A stretch of DNA of 64,000 nucleotides from Acheta domesticus (GCA_031308135.1 JAHLJT010003656.1:68776984-68840983); one strand, 5' to 3'; shown: positions 46,730-59,079, counted from the first letter of the stretch. The notes: generated by a model from the sequence alone, not told the origin. Numbers and translations are program-made.

Positions 46730-46990
46730 ATAGCGTCGGAGCTTCCGCTCCCGCGGTTTTCCGGCGGCCTGGGCGACCGCGCCTTCCGCGACGCCCGCGC
46801 TCGTGGCTTATCCGCCGGCGCGCGGCGGAGCGGAGGCTGCGGGCGTCGAGTGGGGTGACGGGGGAGATAGAAGGGGCGCAGAATTAGCCCCAACGGGTGG
46901 ACATTCCGACCTCCGCGCCCGCCCCACAACACGATGGAGCGGCTTATAAATAACCAACGCCAAACCCTGGAGCGGACCCTTTCACTGCCG
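46730..46990 (+). promoter_or_regulatory. CpG-rich island with TATA-like motif
   Basis: A short CpG block (46740-46860) is followed by ttataaataa (46944-46953) and ttcactg about 39 bases on, an arrangement that resembles a core promoter. No exon could be assigned downstream, so this is only a candidate. Confidence 0.2.
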
Positions 46991-47559
46991 AGGAACAAAG
47001 GAATTTCCAGAAGGATTTCAACACCTCCTGAAAAGTTCTTTTTCGGTCCAGTGGTAGTTTTTCCCCCTACCATTTAGACGAATTACGTTCTTTCCGAGAG
47101 CATTGTTAAAACTTATTAAGGCACGCTTTGACCCATCGTCCTCTTAAATAGAAGATAATTTTGGGACCATTTTAAAAAAATGTTGAGATGAATATTTCGT
47201 GAAGAACAATGACTAAAAATTAAAATAAATGGCACACAAACACCAAATATATGAACAAGCAATTCAATAGATATATTTTTGTAATATTCTCTTTCCCACA
47301 TAACTATTGAAACTTGAATGATTTTTTTAGGATAGGTCTCTCATAAAGGAGATAAAATTTATAACTTATTGATAAATTATCCAATAATACTTTCTACAGT
47401 TGACAATGTCGTCACGTCTACACCACTTTGTCAGATTGCCCTCACAAAGCGTCTGTTATTCCACACCGCAAGATTCCGAAAGTAAAACCAACCGAGAGAA
47501 AGTACGCAGAAAAGTAAATCTCCACACCGAGAAGCAAAGCTACTACGAACAAGATGCAG

Positions 47560-47870
47560 AAACCCGGCGTCGCGCGCGTGCGTGCGTGGCTCACCCGTGC
47601 GCGCTGGAGGCCCGAGCGCGAGGCCAGAGATCCCGAGCATCGCCGCCCAGCGCGCTCACACTGCAGACGGCGCCGCCGCTGCCGCCCGCTATAGGTGGCT
47701 CGCGGACGCCGCGCGCGCCACCGTCGGCGGGGGCGGGGGCGGGGGCGGGGGCGGGGACGGGGACGAGGCGGAGAAGAGAGGGAAGGGAGCGGGCGGAGAT
47801 CGAGTCGGCGGCGCCGGCGTTGACGCACGGGCGAATCCGCCGAGTAAACACGCGTGTTGCGTCGTGTCAG
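47560..47870. other. CpG island with (GGGGGC)n array
   Basis: The GC-rich block contains gggggcgggggcgggggc from about 47729 to 47755, continuing as ggggacggggac. No supported exon. It may be a promoter or first exon of an unrecognised gene. Confidence 0.4.
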
Positions 47871-47984
47871 AGGAAGACACGACGTGCAAGTAGCAGCCAA
47901 TGGGAGTAACTCCGGACGTCTTCGCCATCACGTTAAGCATAAGCGAGAGGAAAAGGTAAGCGTACAATGACGTTGCTGCGGTTG

Positions 47985-48022
47985 AGAAGGGAGGGGGAGG
48001 GGAGGGGAGGGGAGGGGAGGGC
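47985..48022 (+). repeat. G-rich tandem array (ggagggg units)
   Basis: About seven gggga units in tandem (gaagggagggggaggggagg onwards). A potential G-quadruplex-forming tract. Confidence 0.8.
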
Positions 48023-48154
48023 AAGGATGCAACTCGACACCACTAGTCATCGCCACTTCAATGTGAATCGTCTGGCATGCCGGAGAGAAAAATCTTGACG
48101 TTATTAAATAATACGAAAGTGTCGATGTAATGTAGTCCACAAGGGAATCAGTTC

Positions 48155-48419
48155 GCCAATAACAGTGGCGGAGGGGGCATGGAAGCTATGGCCCATCCCA
48201 AAAGGCCTAGACTTTTCGTCTGTGACTTTCTTTTATTTGGCAAACTTTATTTAAATATTTATTTAGGTTACATTTATGTAATTATTAAAAAATAATATTA
48301 CGTAATATTATATATACTCTACAAAATAATATAAATATATTAACAAGTGTTTATTATTTAACAAAAATCCACGATGGCCCCCTTCAAAATGATCGGCTGG
48401 ATCTGCTCCTGGTGAATAA
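48155..48419. mobile_element. Short hAT-like MITE
   Basis: Element 48163-48411 starts cagtggcggagggggcatgg and ends ggctggatctgctcctg, a degraded inverted pair of the CAGTGGCGGATCC type. Flanks gccaataa and gtgaataa agree at 6 of 8 positions. The interior is AT-rich. Confidence 0.55.
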
Positions 48420-49825
48420 CAACGTGGTATTTCCTTTCTCAATTGAAAAGTCTAACGCGATGTAAATCCACGAAAACGTGTACAGAACAGAACAACTAAG
48501 TGACATACGCAATCACATTTTAACCTTTTCTTCAAACAATTCCTTCTATCTTTACCATTTCTTGGTAAAAATTGTCAGTCTAAACGAGTGGCTGATTTGT
48601 CACGACGCACTCAACTCCAAGGCCCAAAAATATAAATTGACCAACCTCTGCTAAAGCTAAAAAAAATGGCGTCTCCTTCATCATTCCAATGCATCCTCGG
48701 TAATACGCATGCAATTGCATTTAAATATTATATTTATTATATAGCCTAGGAAAGTGTGCAATAAATAGCATTTGCAACAATAATTCAGGGTCACACAAAA
48801 GTTAAAAAAAAAACAGAAGTAGAGGAAACGAGCCGTAAGCACCCCGAATACGTACCCAATTTTCATTAGCGAATTTCACCACGTCGTCATGAACGAAAGT
48901 TAAAAGGGTAAGTAAAAGTACCGAGAAAATAACTTCAAGAATTTTCTTGTTATTTTCTATATCAGAATGGCAATTGTCTCCACTGAAGGGAGGGGGAGGG
49001 CGAATTGACGACTTGACAAGTGAAATGATAACAACCTTTACTTATGCAGGAGCCTGAATATATTTTACGAAATTTCCTCGGAAAGTTTTGTTTTCAGATG
49101 ACCTTGATTTAGATTCGTGGTTTTTAATATTATAAAAGGCAGAAATAATGAAACCTATCATATGTATTGTACCCCCTAGCAGGGACAAATCAACACTATT
49201 CCAGCAGCAGACCTCAACCTCTCAAGATGAGAACGATCCCCAGCAGTCAATTCGCATCCTTCGGCACATCTTGTTTCTGAGAGTTTTTCTACAACAGACC
49301 TCCATTCATGAAGGGAGTCCCACATGAGCCATCGCTAGAGATGGCTTATCGATTTCAGAAATTGCTAAAAATGAGAAATGTAACCAAACACTGAAAAAAA
49401 ATTAGTAACTGTATGTTTGACGGTCGGTGCAGTATATTTCTGAAGGTTTTCAACATGTGATAAAATGCGAAATTGATCGTAAAATGGGAAATGGTCATGA
49501 ATCTGCAATATAATTGCTAAATTGTATTTTATGATTTCTTTCGTGTTCGCTCTCTAACTAGGGAGGCAACATCGACAACAATACATCGATATTTTGAAAC
49601 ATTTAATTTGACATCAGCCTCGGTGAAATATTAAATTAGTTTCCCTTATTTCCTGCCTTTTGGGGAAAATCTAAAAAAGATAAAAATATTTGTTTCAAAG
49701 AGTTCTCCCTTAATATTCTCAACAACGGTTACAAAATGCTAAATCTTAATCCTTATAATGCCTTGTTTGCATAATGCCATATTTTAAGATTTGAAGCACT
49801 AAATTCTACCCTCACTATACACACT
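48420..49825. other. Unassigned AT-rich stretch
   Basis: No supported gene, RNA or bounded repeat. Confidence 0.4.
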
Positions 49826-50006
49826 TTTATTTCTTGGTGTGTGAGGGCTTGTCTTCACGATAGAATATCTCACGGTATTTCGCATCGTTCTCGGTCGTGC
49901 CAATAGGAGTTGCATGATCACCAGCACTGCTCGATAGTCCGATAACGACGAGAAATACCTTGAGATATTCCATCGTGAAGACAAGCCCCCACACGCCAAG
50001 AAATAA
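49826..50006. mobile_element. Palindromic MITE (family P, second end-type)
   Basis: Almost the whole segment is an inverted repeat. The left arm is tttatttcttggtgtgtgag, then cttgtcttcacgatagaata and tctcacggtatttcgcatcg. The right arm mirrors this to cgccaagaaataaa. Core words match the copies at 37713, 59794 and 60585, but the outer ends differ, so it is a related subfamily. The truncated copy at 2652 has this end-type. Confidence 0.85.
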
Positions 50007-50017
50007 AAACCCAAGAA

Positions 50018-50917
50018 CAGTAATCCCTCGACATCCGCGAATTCGCTATTCGCGAGTTCCGAACATTCGTGATTAGAGAAATAAATGCTACTGGTTTTAA
50101 CATACGCGAGTGCGTCTTTGGTCGTACTTTTTGAAAACGAGCACAATATAATTTTCTTTATCAGCGTTATCTGAGAAACGAACTAGGTAGACACCGGAGC
50201 TCAAAGTATCACGTTCTTCAAAAATATCAAAGTTGGAATGTCAATTCACATTAATAGAATAATACAAATGTAAATAATTCAATTCTATTACGTGACATTG
50301 GAGGTAAGGATTTTGGCCACATGAACAGGAAAGCCATTCAGGATCGTTGCATCTCTCGTTATAATGACCTCACTGAAGAGCAGCTTCGGGAAATAATCTG
50401 CGAAGAAAACCTCGAACGTAATGTAGTAACAGAAGCGAAACCGCGTCCTGGACCAATTTCAATGTCAAAGCTGTTAATTGCGTTCTAAAAATTAAACAAG
50501 CTCCGGTGGAAAGGGCAATCGAATGTGATCCGAACGTGGAAATAACTTCGAAATTTAAGCGGGAAATAGAGGCAGCAACCCTTCGCTATTTGGATATTAG
50601 AACAACGATGAGGGCGACGAAACAAAAAAATAACCAAATCCTATATTCAATCACTTTCAACTTCAAATTAGTTTCAAATATTTTTTTTATTTCTTCTCTT
50701 TGGGGTGTTAATTGTGAATTGGTTTAGTAACCCTTAATCAGTTCTTCTGCAATTGTTTGTCAGACTTTTTTCTCTTTTTTTCTCTTTAAACAGCTTTTCG
50801 ATATCCAGGAACCTAACCCACCTTTCTTCATTAAAAAAAAAAGACTCAAGATTCGCGAATTTGACATTCGCGAGGTTTTTTGGGAACCTAACTCTCGCGA
50901 ATGTTGAGGGATTACTG
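50018..50917 (+). mobile_element. Pogo/Tigger-like transposon remnant
   Basis: The ends cagtaatccctcgacatccg and gcgaatgttgagggattactg are inverted repeats; TA follows the right end. Subterminal ttcgcgaat-type words occur at both ends. The interior has transposase-like frames. It is about 900 bp, internally deleted, and lies 11 bases after the palindromic MITE. Confidence 0.8.
50294..50650 (+). pseudogene. Pogo/Tigger-like transposase C-terminal remnant
   Basis: The first frame (50294-50488) reads HMNRKAIQDRCISRYNDLTE, EQLREIICEENLER and ends in a stop. A second frame (about 50490-50640) continues APVERAIECDPNVEITSKFK and REIEAATLRYLDIRTTM. The acidic DLTEEQLREII pattern fits the C-terminal region of Tigger-like proteins. 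The N-terminal DNA-binding and DDE domains are absent. Confidence 0.45.
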
Positions 50918-50929
50918 TATAGTCATCGC

Positions 50930-51190
50930 TCAATGCCCCCGTGGAGTGTTCCCGCCCCCGTGCCGCAGCACCGGCCAGCCAAGCACCCGGAGGGGAGGGA
51001 GCGACCGACCAAGCCGTTCCGCCTAGCGCCCGCGCCGGGGGCCCTGCTCTCCGCAGCAGCGTTACTTGCGCTTTCGGTCGTCGCGCCGCGCCGCGCCGCG
51101 CCGGCGCCCCGGGGGCTGTTATGCAACGGAATGCACGGGAAAATGCACGGAGAAACCGGCTCGCTGGGCGGCGCTAGCCTGCCCAGTCCA
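50930..51190. other. CpG-rich island, function unknown
   Basis: GC-rich block including cgccgcgccgcgccgcgccg (about 51083-51102), starting right after the pogo element. It is followed by tccattcagttgcttg, which contains an arthropod initiator-like tcagtt (about 51225). No exon is supported. Confidence 0.3.
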
Positions 51191-51634
51191 ACACACGTTC
51201 TATTCGCGATAAATAGACGTCCATTCAGTTGCTTGAGGAACAGGAAGTCTATTTCAGGAACATAAGTAGTAGTGCATTCAGATGTAGTTCGTATTCCTGT
51301 ACTAAAATAATTTTTTTCTACTCCCATTGTATAATGCTGTCATTTGATGGCTGCAACCAGTTGCATAATGATGGTCATTTCGATACAGTTTTCATTATGA
51401 TACAGATTCTTGACCAACCATAGAGAAGTTTACAAATCAAGTATTGACAAATAATCATTGAGAATCGTTTTAGCAAATGTTTCGTTCGATTGTGTACATT
51501 AAAACTGTATTTGACATTATATTACGCTCAATATTTTTAATTTATTTTATTACTAATATTTTTCGTGGTATATTATTTAAAATAAAGTGGACCGTAATTT
51601 CACTTTGATCCTATTTCACTAGCGCAGTACTCCC

Positions 51635-51712
51635 TAGCAGGCGGACAGGTACCCACAGCCACCTGCGGCAGCATGCAAGGGTAGATTTAGGTAGCTGTCC
51701 GCTAGGTGGCCT
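51635..51712. repeat. Short inverted repeat (possible MITE)
   Basis: The left arm agcaggcggacaggtacc and right arm ggtagctgtccgcta are inverted. About 75 bp with no clear duplication. Confidence 0.4.
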
Positions 51713-51787
51713 TGGCTGAATCAACTGCCACGAAACTATTCATTGTAAAAGTTTTAACTAATAAAAGTCGCAGAAAAAGTACCGTAC

Positions 51788-51885
51788 GAAACTCGATGTA
51801 ATGGGTATTAATATCCTCGTGTAAGGTTTATGATACTCGCCTCGTTTCGTAATATCACACTCGCGTATTAATACCCATCATTACA
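51788..51885. repeat. Inverted repeat with gatgtaatgggtattaata arms
   Basis: The left arm gatgtaatgggtattaatat (from about 51794) and right arm gtattaatacccatcattac are inverted. The interior has taatatcacactcgcg and tttatgatactcgcctcg. About 95 bp, probably a small MITE. Confidence 0.55.
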
Positions 51886-53160
51886 TCATTTCATAATGTA
51901 CTATTTCGACACAATATCGAAGTATAATACATGGAGAGTATTTCTGATTTAGGGTCTAAAAATAGATATCATTTTCTCGTTTATATAATTTCAGAGTAAT
52001 ATTGAAACTCTTTACAGACTAACCACGCAATTAGAGGCTTATCACTACAAGATGCGGAGTATCTTCTTTAAAACAGATATTTCTGTAGATAATATTATCT
52101 TCAGGAAATCATACATAAAATTATACATTAAAGAAAGATGTTCTTTATCATCAGGGAGCATTATCTTTGAGTGAAGTACACGCAAATAAACATCGTGAGT
52201 ACACATTTCATATTCTGGGGAGTATTTTTTACTTTCAAAGCATTTCAAATGTGAGCAGAAACGTGAGCTAAAAGAACAAAAACACATTTCAAAATTTATT
52301 TTTCATTCAAACAATGCGAATAACTTCTTTTTACATCATCGCCATTATTGACGAAAGTCAGAGTAATTACAAGACCTTAACGTCATAACAGTATTACGAA
52401 GGAAGAAACTAATGCTAACGAGGCAGAATGCTCTAAAAGTTCTTAAGGCGCATGGCTGAACAACCGGAACGTTTTGCCACCGAGAATACAGAAGGTACTA
52501 AGTAACAAATTCGTAAGACATCGCCCTTTTACATGGTTGTCGCCTTGAAACTTAATAGCAAAAAATTGAAGAAAAAATAAATGTTTATAATATACTTAGA
52601 ATTTGCTTTTTTAACACCAAATTCCGAGAATCCCGAAGTAAAATTTATTATGAAGGGCAACAAGATACTATCAATTGTCATTGTTCTATTTTGTTTCATT
52701 TAAATTTTCATTACCTCTGATTTTAGGGCACGGGAGTGTAGTGTGTGGGATTAAAAGAAGAAGAAAATGTGCGTTTTTAAATAATAAAGAAGAAAAATTA
52801 ATTATATTTCCTCAATTTCCTCACAAACAAACAATTAAATTTCATTGATTCACCACGTTAAAATGGTTGCCGTAAGAGAATGATGTAGTGGTTCCTGAAG
52901 CTTGGTTGACGTAAATGAAATGTTCTTTGAAGCTGTAGGGAAGCCATCGCTCTGGACTGCACAACGATCATTGTTTGGTGAAAGATGGGAAGTAGAAACG
53001 TGAGAAATAAAAGAGGGGGAAAAGACTTCATAAGTCTCCGGCAAACCCCCTTTTACAAATCATTATTTTCAAATGGTTCGCACGGTGGCTTCCGAGTCAG
53101 AAGGTCAAGTCGACTACCGAGTCTCAAGCCTGAAGGTTACCGAATGCTCCACACGTAAAC
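51886..53160. other. Unassigned AT-rich stretch
   Basis: No supported gene, RNA or bounded repeat. Confidence 0.4.
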
Positions 53161-53560
53161 ATAAACTTCAAAAAGTCCCCAGAGGGCGCGGGTTTGAGCG
53201 ACGGGAAAGGTGGGCCCCCGAGGGACGAACGGGGTTTTGGGCGCTCGTGGCATTCGAGGCGAAGAGCGACGGGGCGGCCGGGGTCGTGCGGTGGGGGTGG
53301 GGGTGGGGGTGGGGGTGGAGGTGGAGGTGGGTGCCGGGGGCGGGGCTGGCGGCTGCCCAAAGGTCACGCGCTGCTTCGGGCGCGCGCCCAACACGCCCTC
53401 CTCCTCGCCGTTCGCGTCCTGACGACGCGGCGCTGTGCCTCGCAGAGCCACGCCTCCGATTACCTGCCTCACGCGTATCTGGTTGCCCAGTCGACCTCCC
53501 GTCCTGCTCCCTTGGCCCCGCGCGGCCACACACCCACGAAACCATTGCGCCGCACGGTTC
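53160..53560. other. CpG-rich island with (GGGGGT)n array
   Basis: The GC block contains gtgggggtgggggtgggggt at 53290-53318, passing into gtggaggtggaggtggg. All open frames there are Pro/Arg/Gly artefacts of composition. No splice-supported exon. Confidence 0.45.
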
Positions 53561-54119
53561 GGCCTTATCACATTCCACGAGTTCCAAAAATAACATCCCC
53601 AGCCGGAAGGCGGAAGACCGCGCATGGTTGGGTTACTTACAACGAAGGCCTCCACAAAACGATGCAGAATAGAACGGTCAGAATAATTCGAAACGTAATT
53701 TTGGCGGCATTCGGTCAGCTGGTAAATAACTGTTTAACGTAAACATTTACGTAGCTGCAGGAGAAGAGAGCTCTAGAAATTACTACTAAAAACATCTCTC
53801 AGACAATATTTGAATTGTGCATACAATGAATCAATATTAAAGGTTTGATATAAATCTGTCAAACACAAATAGAAAGTACGAAATAATAATCTACATATGG
53901 AATTGATTTCAAATCAAGAGCCAGTAAACAACCTGACATAAATAGCGACTATTTTGTGCATCAATATTAGACGACTGTTCCATAATGCAGCAAGTTGACC
54001 CACGAAAAACAAACGTACACGAGACACAAAACCTGCTCTCCGCTTGCAAACGAGAAACAGCGAACGAAAAACTCTCCGTGTTTTGTCATTGCCGCACGCA
54101 CAACGCAGATAGTACGTTA

Positions 54120-54400
54120 ACCCCAAATATTGTTCGGAGCGCGAGGCGAAACGCAACGCGAAAGGAACACAACACATCACCGCACGTCGCGAGCGGCGTC
54201 GCTATTTACCGAGCGCGGGGGCCACAGCGCGTGCTCCGTTGCAAAGCAACTTCACCCAGAGGCCTTTAGCAGCGCACGCGTGCTCCTGCGAGCGGTTCCC
54301 GCGGGCACCCAGCGCCGTAAATCTTCAACGCTGCCGGCCCAACGGGACGCATCGACGCCCCGGCGCAGCGGAGTTGGCGCGGGAGGAGGGATCCCCGGAG
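54120..54400. other. CpG-rich island, function unknown
   Basis: GC-rich, non-repetitive block in AT-rich DNA, just before the 426-bp palindrome. No coding evidence. Confidence 0.3.
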
Positions 54401-54471
54401 ACAAAAAAAGCAAACAACAAACAAAATATTCGGGTCCAACCATAACGCTCCGAAAGTATTAAAACCGCATA

Positions 54472-54897
54472 CAGTTGGTAACAGTCTTGTTTGTAAAGTC
54501 CATTATTTGCTCATCGTTGAAAATCGTTAATTTTAAGTGGAAAATTAATACTAATGAAAAATATAATACAAGATAATTGAATAATTCCAGTTAAATAAAA
54601 TGTAACTTTGTACACCTAGTCGAAACGGCCTAAAATTTGAAACTCACCAGCACATTTGTTGCCTGGAAACCTTCCTAGCAGCTAGTTCTCGGGATGTCTA
54701 AATGTGGGGGACTGTGTGGGGGTGCTGGTGAATTTCAAATCCAAGGCCATTTCGCCTAGGCGTACAAAGTTACATTTTATTTAACTGGAATTATTCAATT
54801 ATCTTGTAATATTTTTTCAATAGCTATTGATTTTCCACTTAAAATTAATATTTTTCGAGCAAATTATGGACTGTACAAACAAGACTGTTACCAACTA
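54472..54897. mobile_element. 426-bp foldback MITE, TA target site
   Basis: The two halves are inverted copies of each other almost throughout. The left arm starts cagttggtaacagtcttgtt and runs to cttgtacacctagtcgaaacgg-like sequence ending gaaactcaccagcac (about 54653). The right arm starts gtgctggtgaatttcaaatc (about 54721) and ends aacaagactgttaccaacta. TA lies on both sides (54470-54471, 54898-54899). The unpaired loop is about 65 bp. Confidence 0.92.
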
Positions 54898-54899
54898 TA

Positions 54900-55990
54900 A
54901 TTCAGTACAAAACCCATAATCCTTCTCGGTGAATCAAGTTAAACACTGATTTGCCTTATATTTCTCCTGAATTAGTGAATGCTTAATTGGATGTTTCTTC
55001 AATTTTCGCTCAGAACGCAAATTAAAACGAATTTATTTTGGTTAAAAAATGGTATCTTACTGCCCTTTAAGGCTCGTAGGTAAACACTTTTTGCCAATGA
55101 ACATGTGATAGGAAAACTTACAAAAGACGTTGCACCTGCGTAGAGGCAAATTTCCATCTTTTTTTTCCTTCGTAAATCTGACACGTACACTGACCAAAAA
55201 GTTACCTTCTTTTAACCCTCTACATATCCGACAATGTATAAGATTTATTCTGAGACACACGGCACATTATATTCATAGAAAAAAGGGAACGCTTCCCGCA
55301 CTAAAAAAATAGAGAAGAGACCCAATTGACAACTGGACGATTTTGATTCTCCTGTATTTGCGTTTACCATGACAACGACGCGCAGGCTGCTTGGTGTCTT
55401 CGTCCGGTCAAGTCACTGCATTCAAACGAACATTCTGCTACTAGACATCGTCTACACGCTTGCAACTTGAAAGAAATAAAACAAATAGTGAGCCACGTTC
55501 GTCATAAAAGGTACATCATCCCTTCTCTTTGGACGTTCCCTTGCTTTGAGCAGAGTGATGAGTTATAAGTCAACGAATTCTTGGGTTAGCCTGTGTTCGA
55601 TGCGTCCACAGGAGAGTAAATTGAGGAAGCAGACTCGTCTCTCCTAGGGAATTTGATGTCCACATCTGGAAGAGTATTCATTTGTTCTTGCCAGGGACAA
55701 AACTAATCCATTTCAAGACGCCGCATTTTGATCTCCACATTTCGAAATGTCCAAATGAAGGAAAACTGAAAATGAGAACTTTTCGTACGACCACAGCTAC
55801 ACTTAATTCAGACCGTGCTGCGAAAACGAAGATGGTCATGGTTTCATTTGTCAACGCTTCCCATGCACTTCCTCACGGAATTCTGAACGCCCCTTCCCCC
55901 GAATAAAATTGACAATTCGCACCCTGGTCACAGCTACCGCCATATATCCTCCCTCGACGTCTTTTCTAACGATCTTCGACTAATAAATGC
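54900..55990. other. Unassigned AT-rich stretch
   Basis: No supported gene, RNA or bounded repeat. Confidence 0.4.
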
Positions 55991-55994
55991 CACC

Positions 55995-56265
55995 TACACA
56001 ACAACCCTTCCTTTACAAGCGCTGCCACCGCGACGCGACACACACGCGGCTGCAAAAGCGCCGAAGATAATGTTGGCATTGGTGAAGAGGAGCGCTGATA
56101 AAAAATTGCGCAGCGACGCGCGGCCCTGAGCCTCCGCCACAGCAGCCGCGCGCGTCAGTAAGTTGGCAGTCGCGTCGCCGCCGTCGCTAACGGAACAGGA
56201 CTCAAAGCGCAGCACGGGCGAGTGAACCTCTCTCACAATGGCACCGTTGGAAAAGGTTCGCATTC
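55995..56265. other. GC-richer patch with donor-like site
   Basis: Moderately CpG-rich, with cgcgcgtcagtaagttggc (about 56150-56168), a possible splice donor on the plus strand. No matching acceptor or conserved protein, so a noncoding first exon is only a possibility. Confidence 0.2.
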
Positions 56266-56947
56266 GTCGTAACTTACATCCGAATGGCGATGAGAACTGA
56301 ATGCAGAAACCAAGTATTGTTTGGGCGGCTTCTTCGTACTACCATAAAGAAACAAAGCGTCGATTTTATTTTTTTCTAAATAATAAAAATACGTGAAAGT
56401 ATTCTCTATTTATATTGACACTCGTATGTGATGCAGGAGCTCATAATCCCTCAGCTTGGATACTCCCAGATGTAAAATCTCTTCCTAAATGTTAAATTAT
56501 GTATTCAAAAGCTGCATTATAATTTTCAACCATTGGTCCTGCACACTTTATCCGTTATACCGAGACTGGCCAAGGATTGTGTGTGATTTAGGTTAATCGT
56601 GTGATCTCTTTGTGTACTGTCCTTTCCACTTTATTTTCGCTAGGCTATCATGAAAACTTTTCAGGATGATACACACAAAGCATGTTCAAGCTGAAATAAT
56701 GAATTCAAACCGCTGCAGCATAAATTGAACTTTTTTCTCTTTGAGATTTCCTTGTTTATTTACATAAGGAAGCTCGACAAAAAGTTGCTCAAAAGAATAC
56801 ATACTAGTTTCCGGTTGTTAAGTTTTTCCTCTTCCCTTTTCAGGACAAAGTAGTGCCGTAAGAGAAGTAATTCCGCATTCCAGGATTTACAAATAAGAGG
56901 AAGAGGTATGGGCATTACGATGTTCTCATCAAAACAAGGCTCAAACT

Positions 56948-57069
56948 TGTCTCATCATCGACCTTTAACGCCGCATAAAGCTTTTTCGGCAGATAGGCGA
57001 TTGCACTTTAGATTGTAGCAAAACAGCCGGAGAAGCTTTATGCGCCATTAAAGAACTATGATGAGACAA
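56948..57069. mobile_element. Hairpin MITE with ~43-bp arms
   Basis: The left arm tgtctcatcatcgacctttaacgcc continues cgcataaagctttttcggc. The right arm gccggagaagctttatgcg continues ccattaaagaactatgatgagaca and is inverted. The spacer is about 35 bp. No clear target duplication. Confidence 0.75.
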
Positions 57070-57079
57070 CATCTGAACT

Positions 57080-58840
57080 TTCTAAGATTTAGGAAACTAA
57101 ACGAACTAGCACGCAATCAAAAACATTGTAGCAAAAGCAAACAATGTGTAATAATAAGACCATAAGGTAAAGACCAAAATGTAAAGAGTATGAATCTATA
57201 CCAAGTTATAAAATTCGCAAACAGCATCACTCTTTATACGGTTGCAGAATTTAAATGCAAGTGAATATCAACCGAATGCAATCGAGTTCAGAAAGTGCGC
57301 GATGGAACTTCTCGCGACGCGGAAAAGCACAATCGAGTGAAAATTCGAACGTAAGAGTAAATTTCTATGAAATGAGAAAGAAAATTGGATTTGTTTTTAG
57401 CATTATACAATGATTTCTTTTTCCGTTGATAACAACACACAAAGAAGAAAAAAACGAATATTTTATACTGAAGTCAGTTAGTAGATTGCAGTTTAGCTCA
57501 TGGTAGTATATCGATTATAGCGGACAACAAAAAAAAAAGTAATTTTTCTCACAACGTACCGAATCACGAACCCCTTGTGTATTTAAAACTGTTCTTTCGT
57601 TACGGATGGAATTCAGACTAAAGCTAAGTGTTATCTACGCTCATGCAATTGAGGAACGAATTTAGTTTCGCCAAGCGAAAATGTCCTCCTGTTGCTTTCC
57701 ACCACACGAAACACGTCGCGGCGCGAAGATGGGCGAGGTCACTGTGCTGATGCGCGGATGTTACTCCTCGCGCTGCAGACGACATTTGCAGAAGAAAGGC
57801 TGCTACAAGAAAATTAAAAAAAACGAAGGACAGTAGACAATAAATAGTCACACAAACAACCTCGGACAGTTATGTAAGTGATATTAATAGCACACGAGCG
57901 GTAACGAGGGAGCGACGCATGACGGAAGTTATGCATTTCGTTTCTTAATGATGCCACCGCAAGATTATACCTGAAGACAGAAGACGAATGGGTGTGAAGA
58001 ACTGATGCAAATATTTGAGCCCTTATTTTCGTTTGGCGAATGAAAATCAAAGTTCCTCTACCGAAATCAGAGAAAAAGTAATCACACAAAACAATATGCA
58101 CGGAGGAAAACGACCTGGATAAAAAAGTAAAGTTACTTAATTCACTGGCATCGTGACGGTCTTGCTTCAGATTTCTTAGCTAAAGATTTGGGTGACAGGA
58201 CCGGACAGAGGAAATACAGCAGAGGAAGGATAATAAGAATATGAGAGGAGAATAAAATTGACGAAGTGGAAAATACCAAAGGATGAGGAGGAGGAGAATA
58301 CGAAGCAGGATAAAACTGACAAGTTTGAGAATGGGGGAAAAAATCTCATTTGGGCGGTCATTGTAGCTGCAACGAGTAAGGAAGGGGACAGGAGAAGGGG
58401 AACAGGGGCAACGGGCGCCTACGGGATGAGTGGCGCCCGCAGACAAGAAATCAGTGTCGCGATCGATGCTCAAAAGCCACCGTCCGCGCGGGCCCCAAAC
58501 ACAGGGCCGAAACGCCAGCACATAAATAAGAAACCAGTTTTCCCTCACACGTACTATTAAGTTCAGATCGAGAGAAATAAAATTTTATGAAAAGAAGATG
58601 GTAATTATACGGTAAAACAGTGCAATTATTGGCTTCTGTCTTAACATTGTTTAAACGCAGTAATATCAGCGGTATATCCATAAACAAAATTAATTTATTT
58701 TCTCATGAAACTACACAGCAGTGGGCAACAAAAAAGCGAGATGAATCTGTTTGCAATACTGCTTACGTCCAGCTTTTGGAATCAGTAAAAGGCAAAATAA
58801 AAGTAAACACAGAAATTAAAAAGAAAACGAATGAAGCCCC
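57080..58840. other. Unassigned stretch
   Basis: AT-rich with a purine-rich patch at 58250-58420. The overlapping frames there (both strands) are purine/pyrimidine composition artefacts. Confidence 0.4.
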
Positions 58841-58844
58841 TTGA

Positions 58845-58925
58845 TCGAGATCGCTAAAAGTAATAGTGCCGTAGTGATCTTGGACCGTGGGGTCGCGGGT
58901 TCGAGTCCCCCCTCGAGCACGGTGG
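58845..58925 (+). repeat. tRNA-like SINE fragment
   Basis: The sequence tagtgccgtagtgatcttgg is followed by gtcgcgggttcgagtcccc, a strong RNA polymerase III B box at tRNA-like spacing from an A-box-like stretch. It cannot fold as a complete tRNA, so a SINE head is likelier. It is a different family from the 43/45-kb SINE. Confidence 0.5.
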
Positions 58926-59079
58926 TGTGAGTTCGTCCCTTTCACCGCCTATGATCACCATATCGTTTTATCCTCATACCATAACGTTACATCCAATAGT
59001 GGTCGCTAATGACCTAGTAGTTGATGCGATCTTTCGTATGTTTCGTATAGTAACTCTTTTTTTTTTTGGTCGTCACTTG

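Noticed and set aside
53073..53742. Overlapping open frames around 53.2-53.7 kb on both strands
   Set aside because: Produced by a CpG island and a GGGGGT array. Both strands and several frames are open at once, as expected from composition.
58180..58560. Open frames on both strands in a purine-rich patch
   Set aside because: Low-complexity gaggaggag-type DNA; peptides are Glu/Lys-rich one way and Leu/Phe/Ser-rich the other, without motifs.
58845..58925. Genuine tRNA gene
   Set aside because: The B box is good, but acceptor-stem and anticodon-stem pairing cannot be built around it. A SINE head is more likely.
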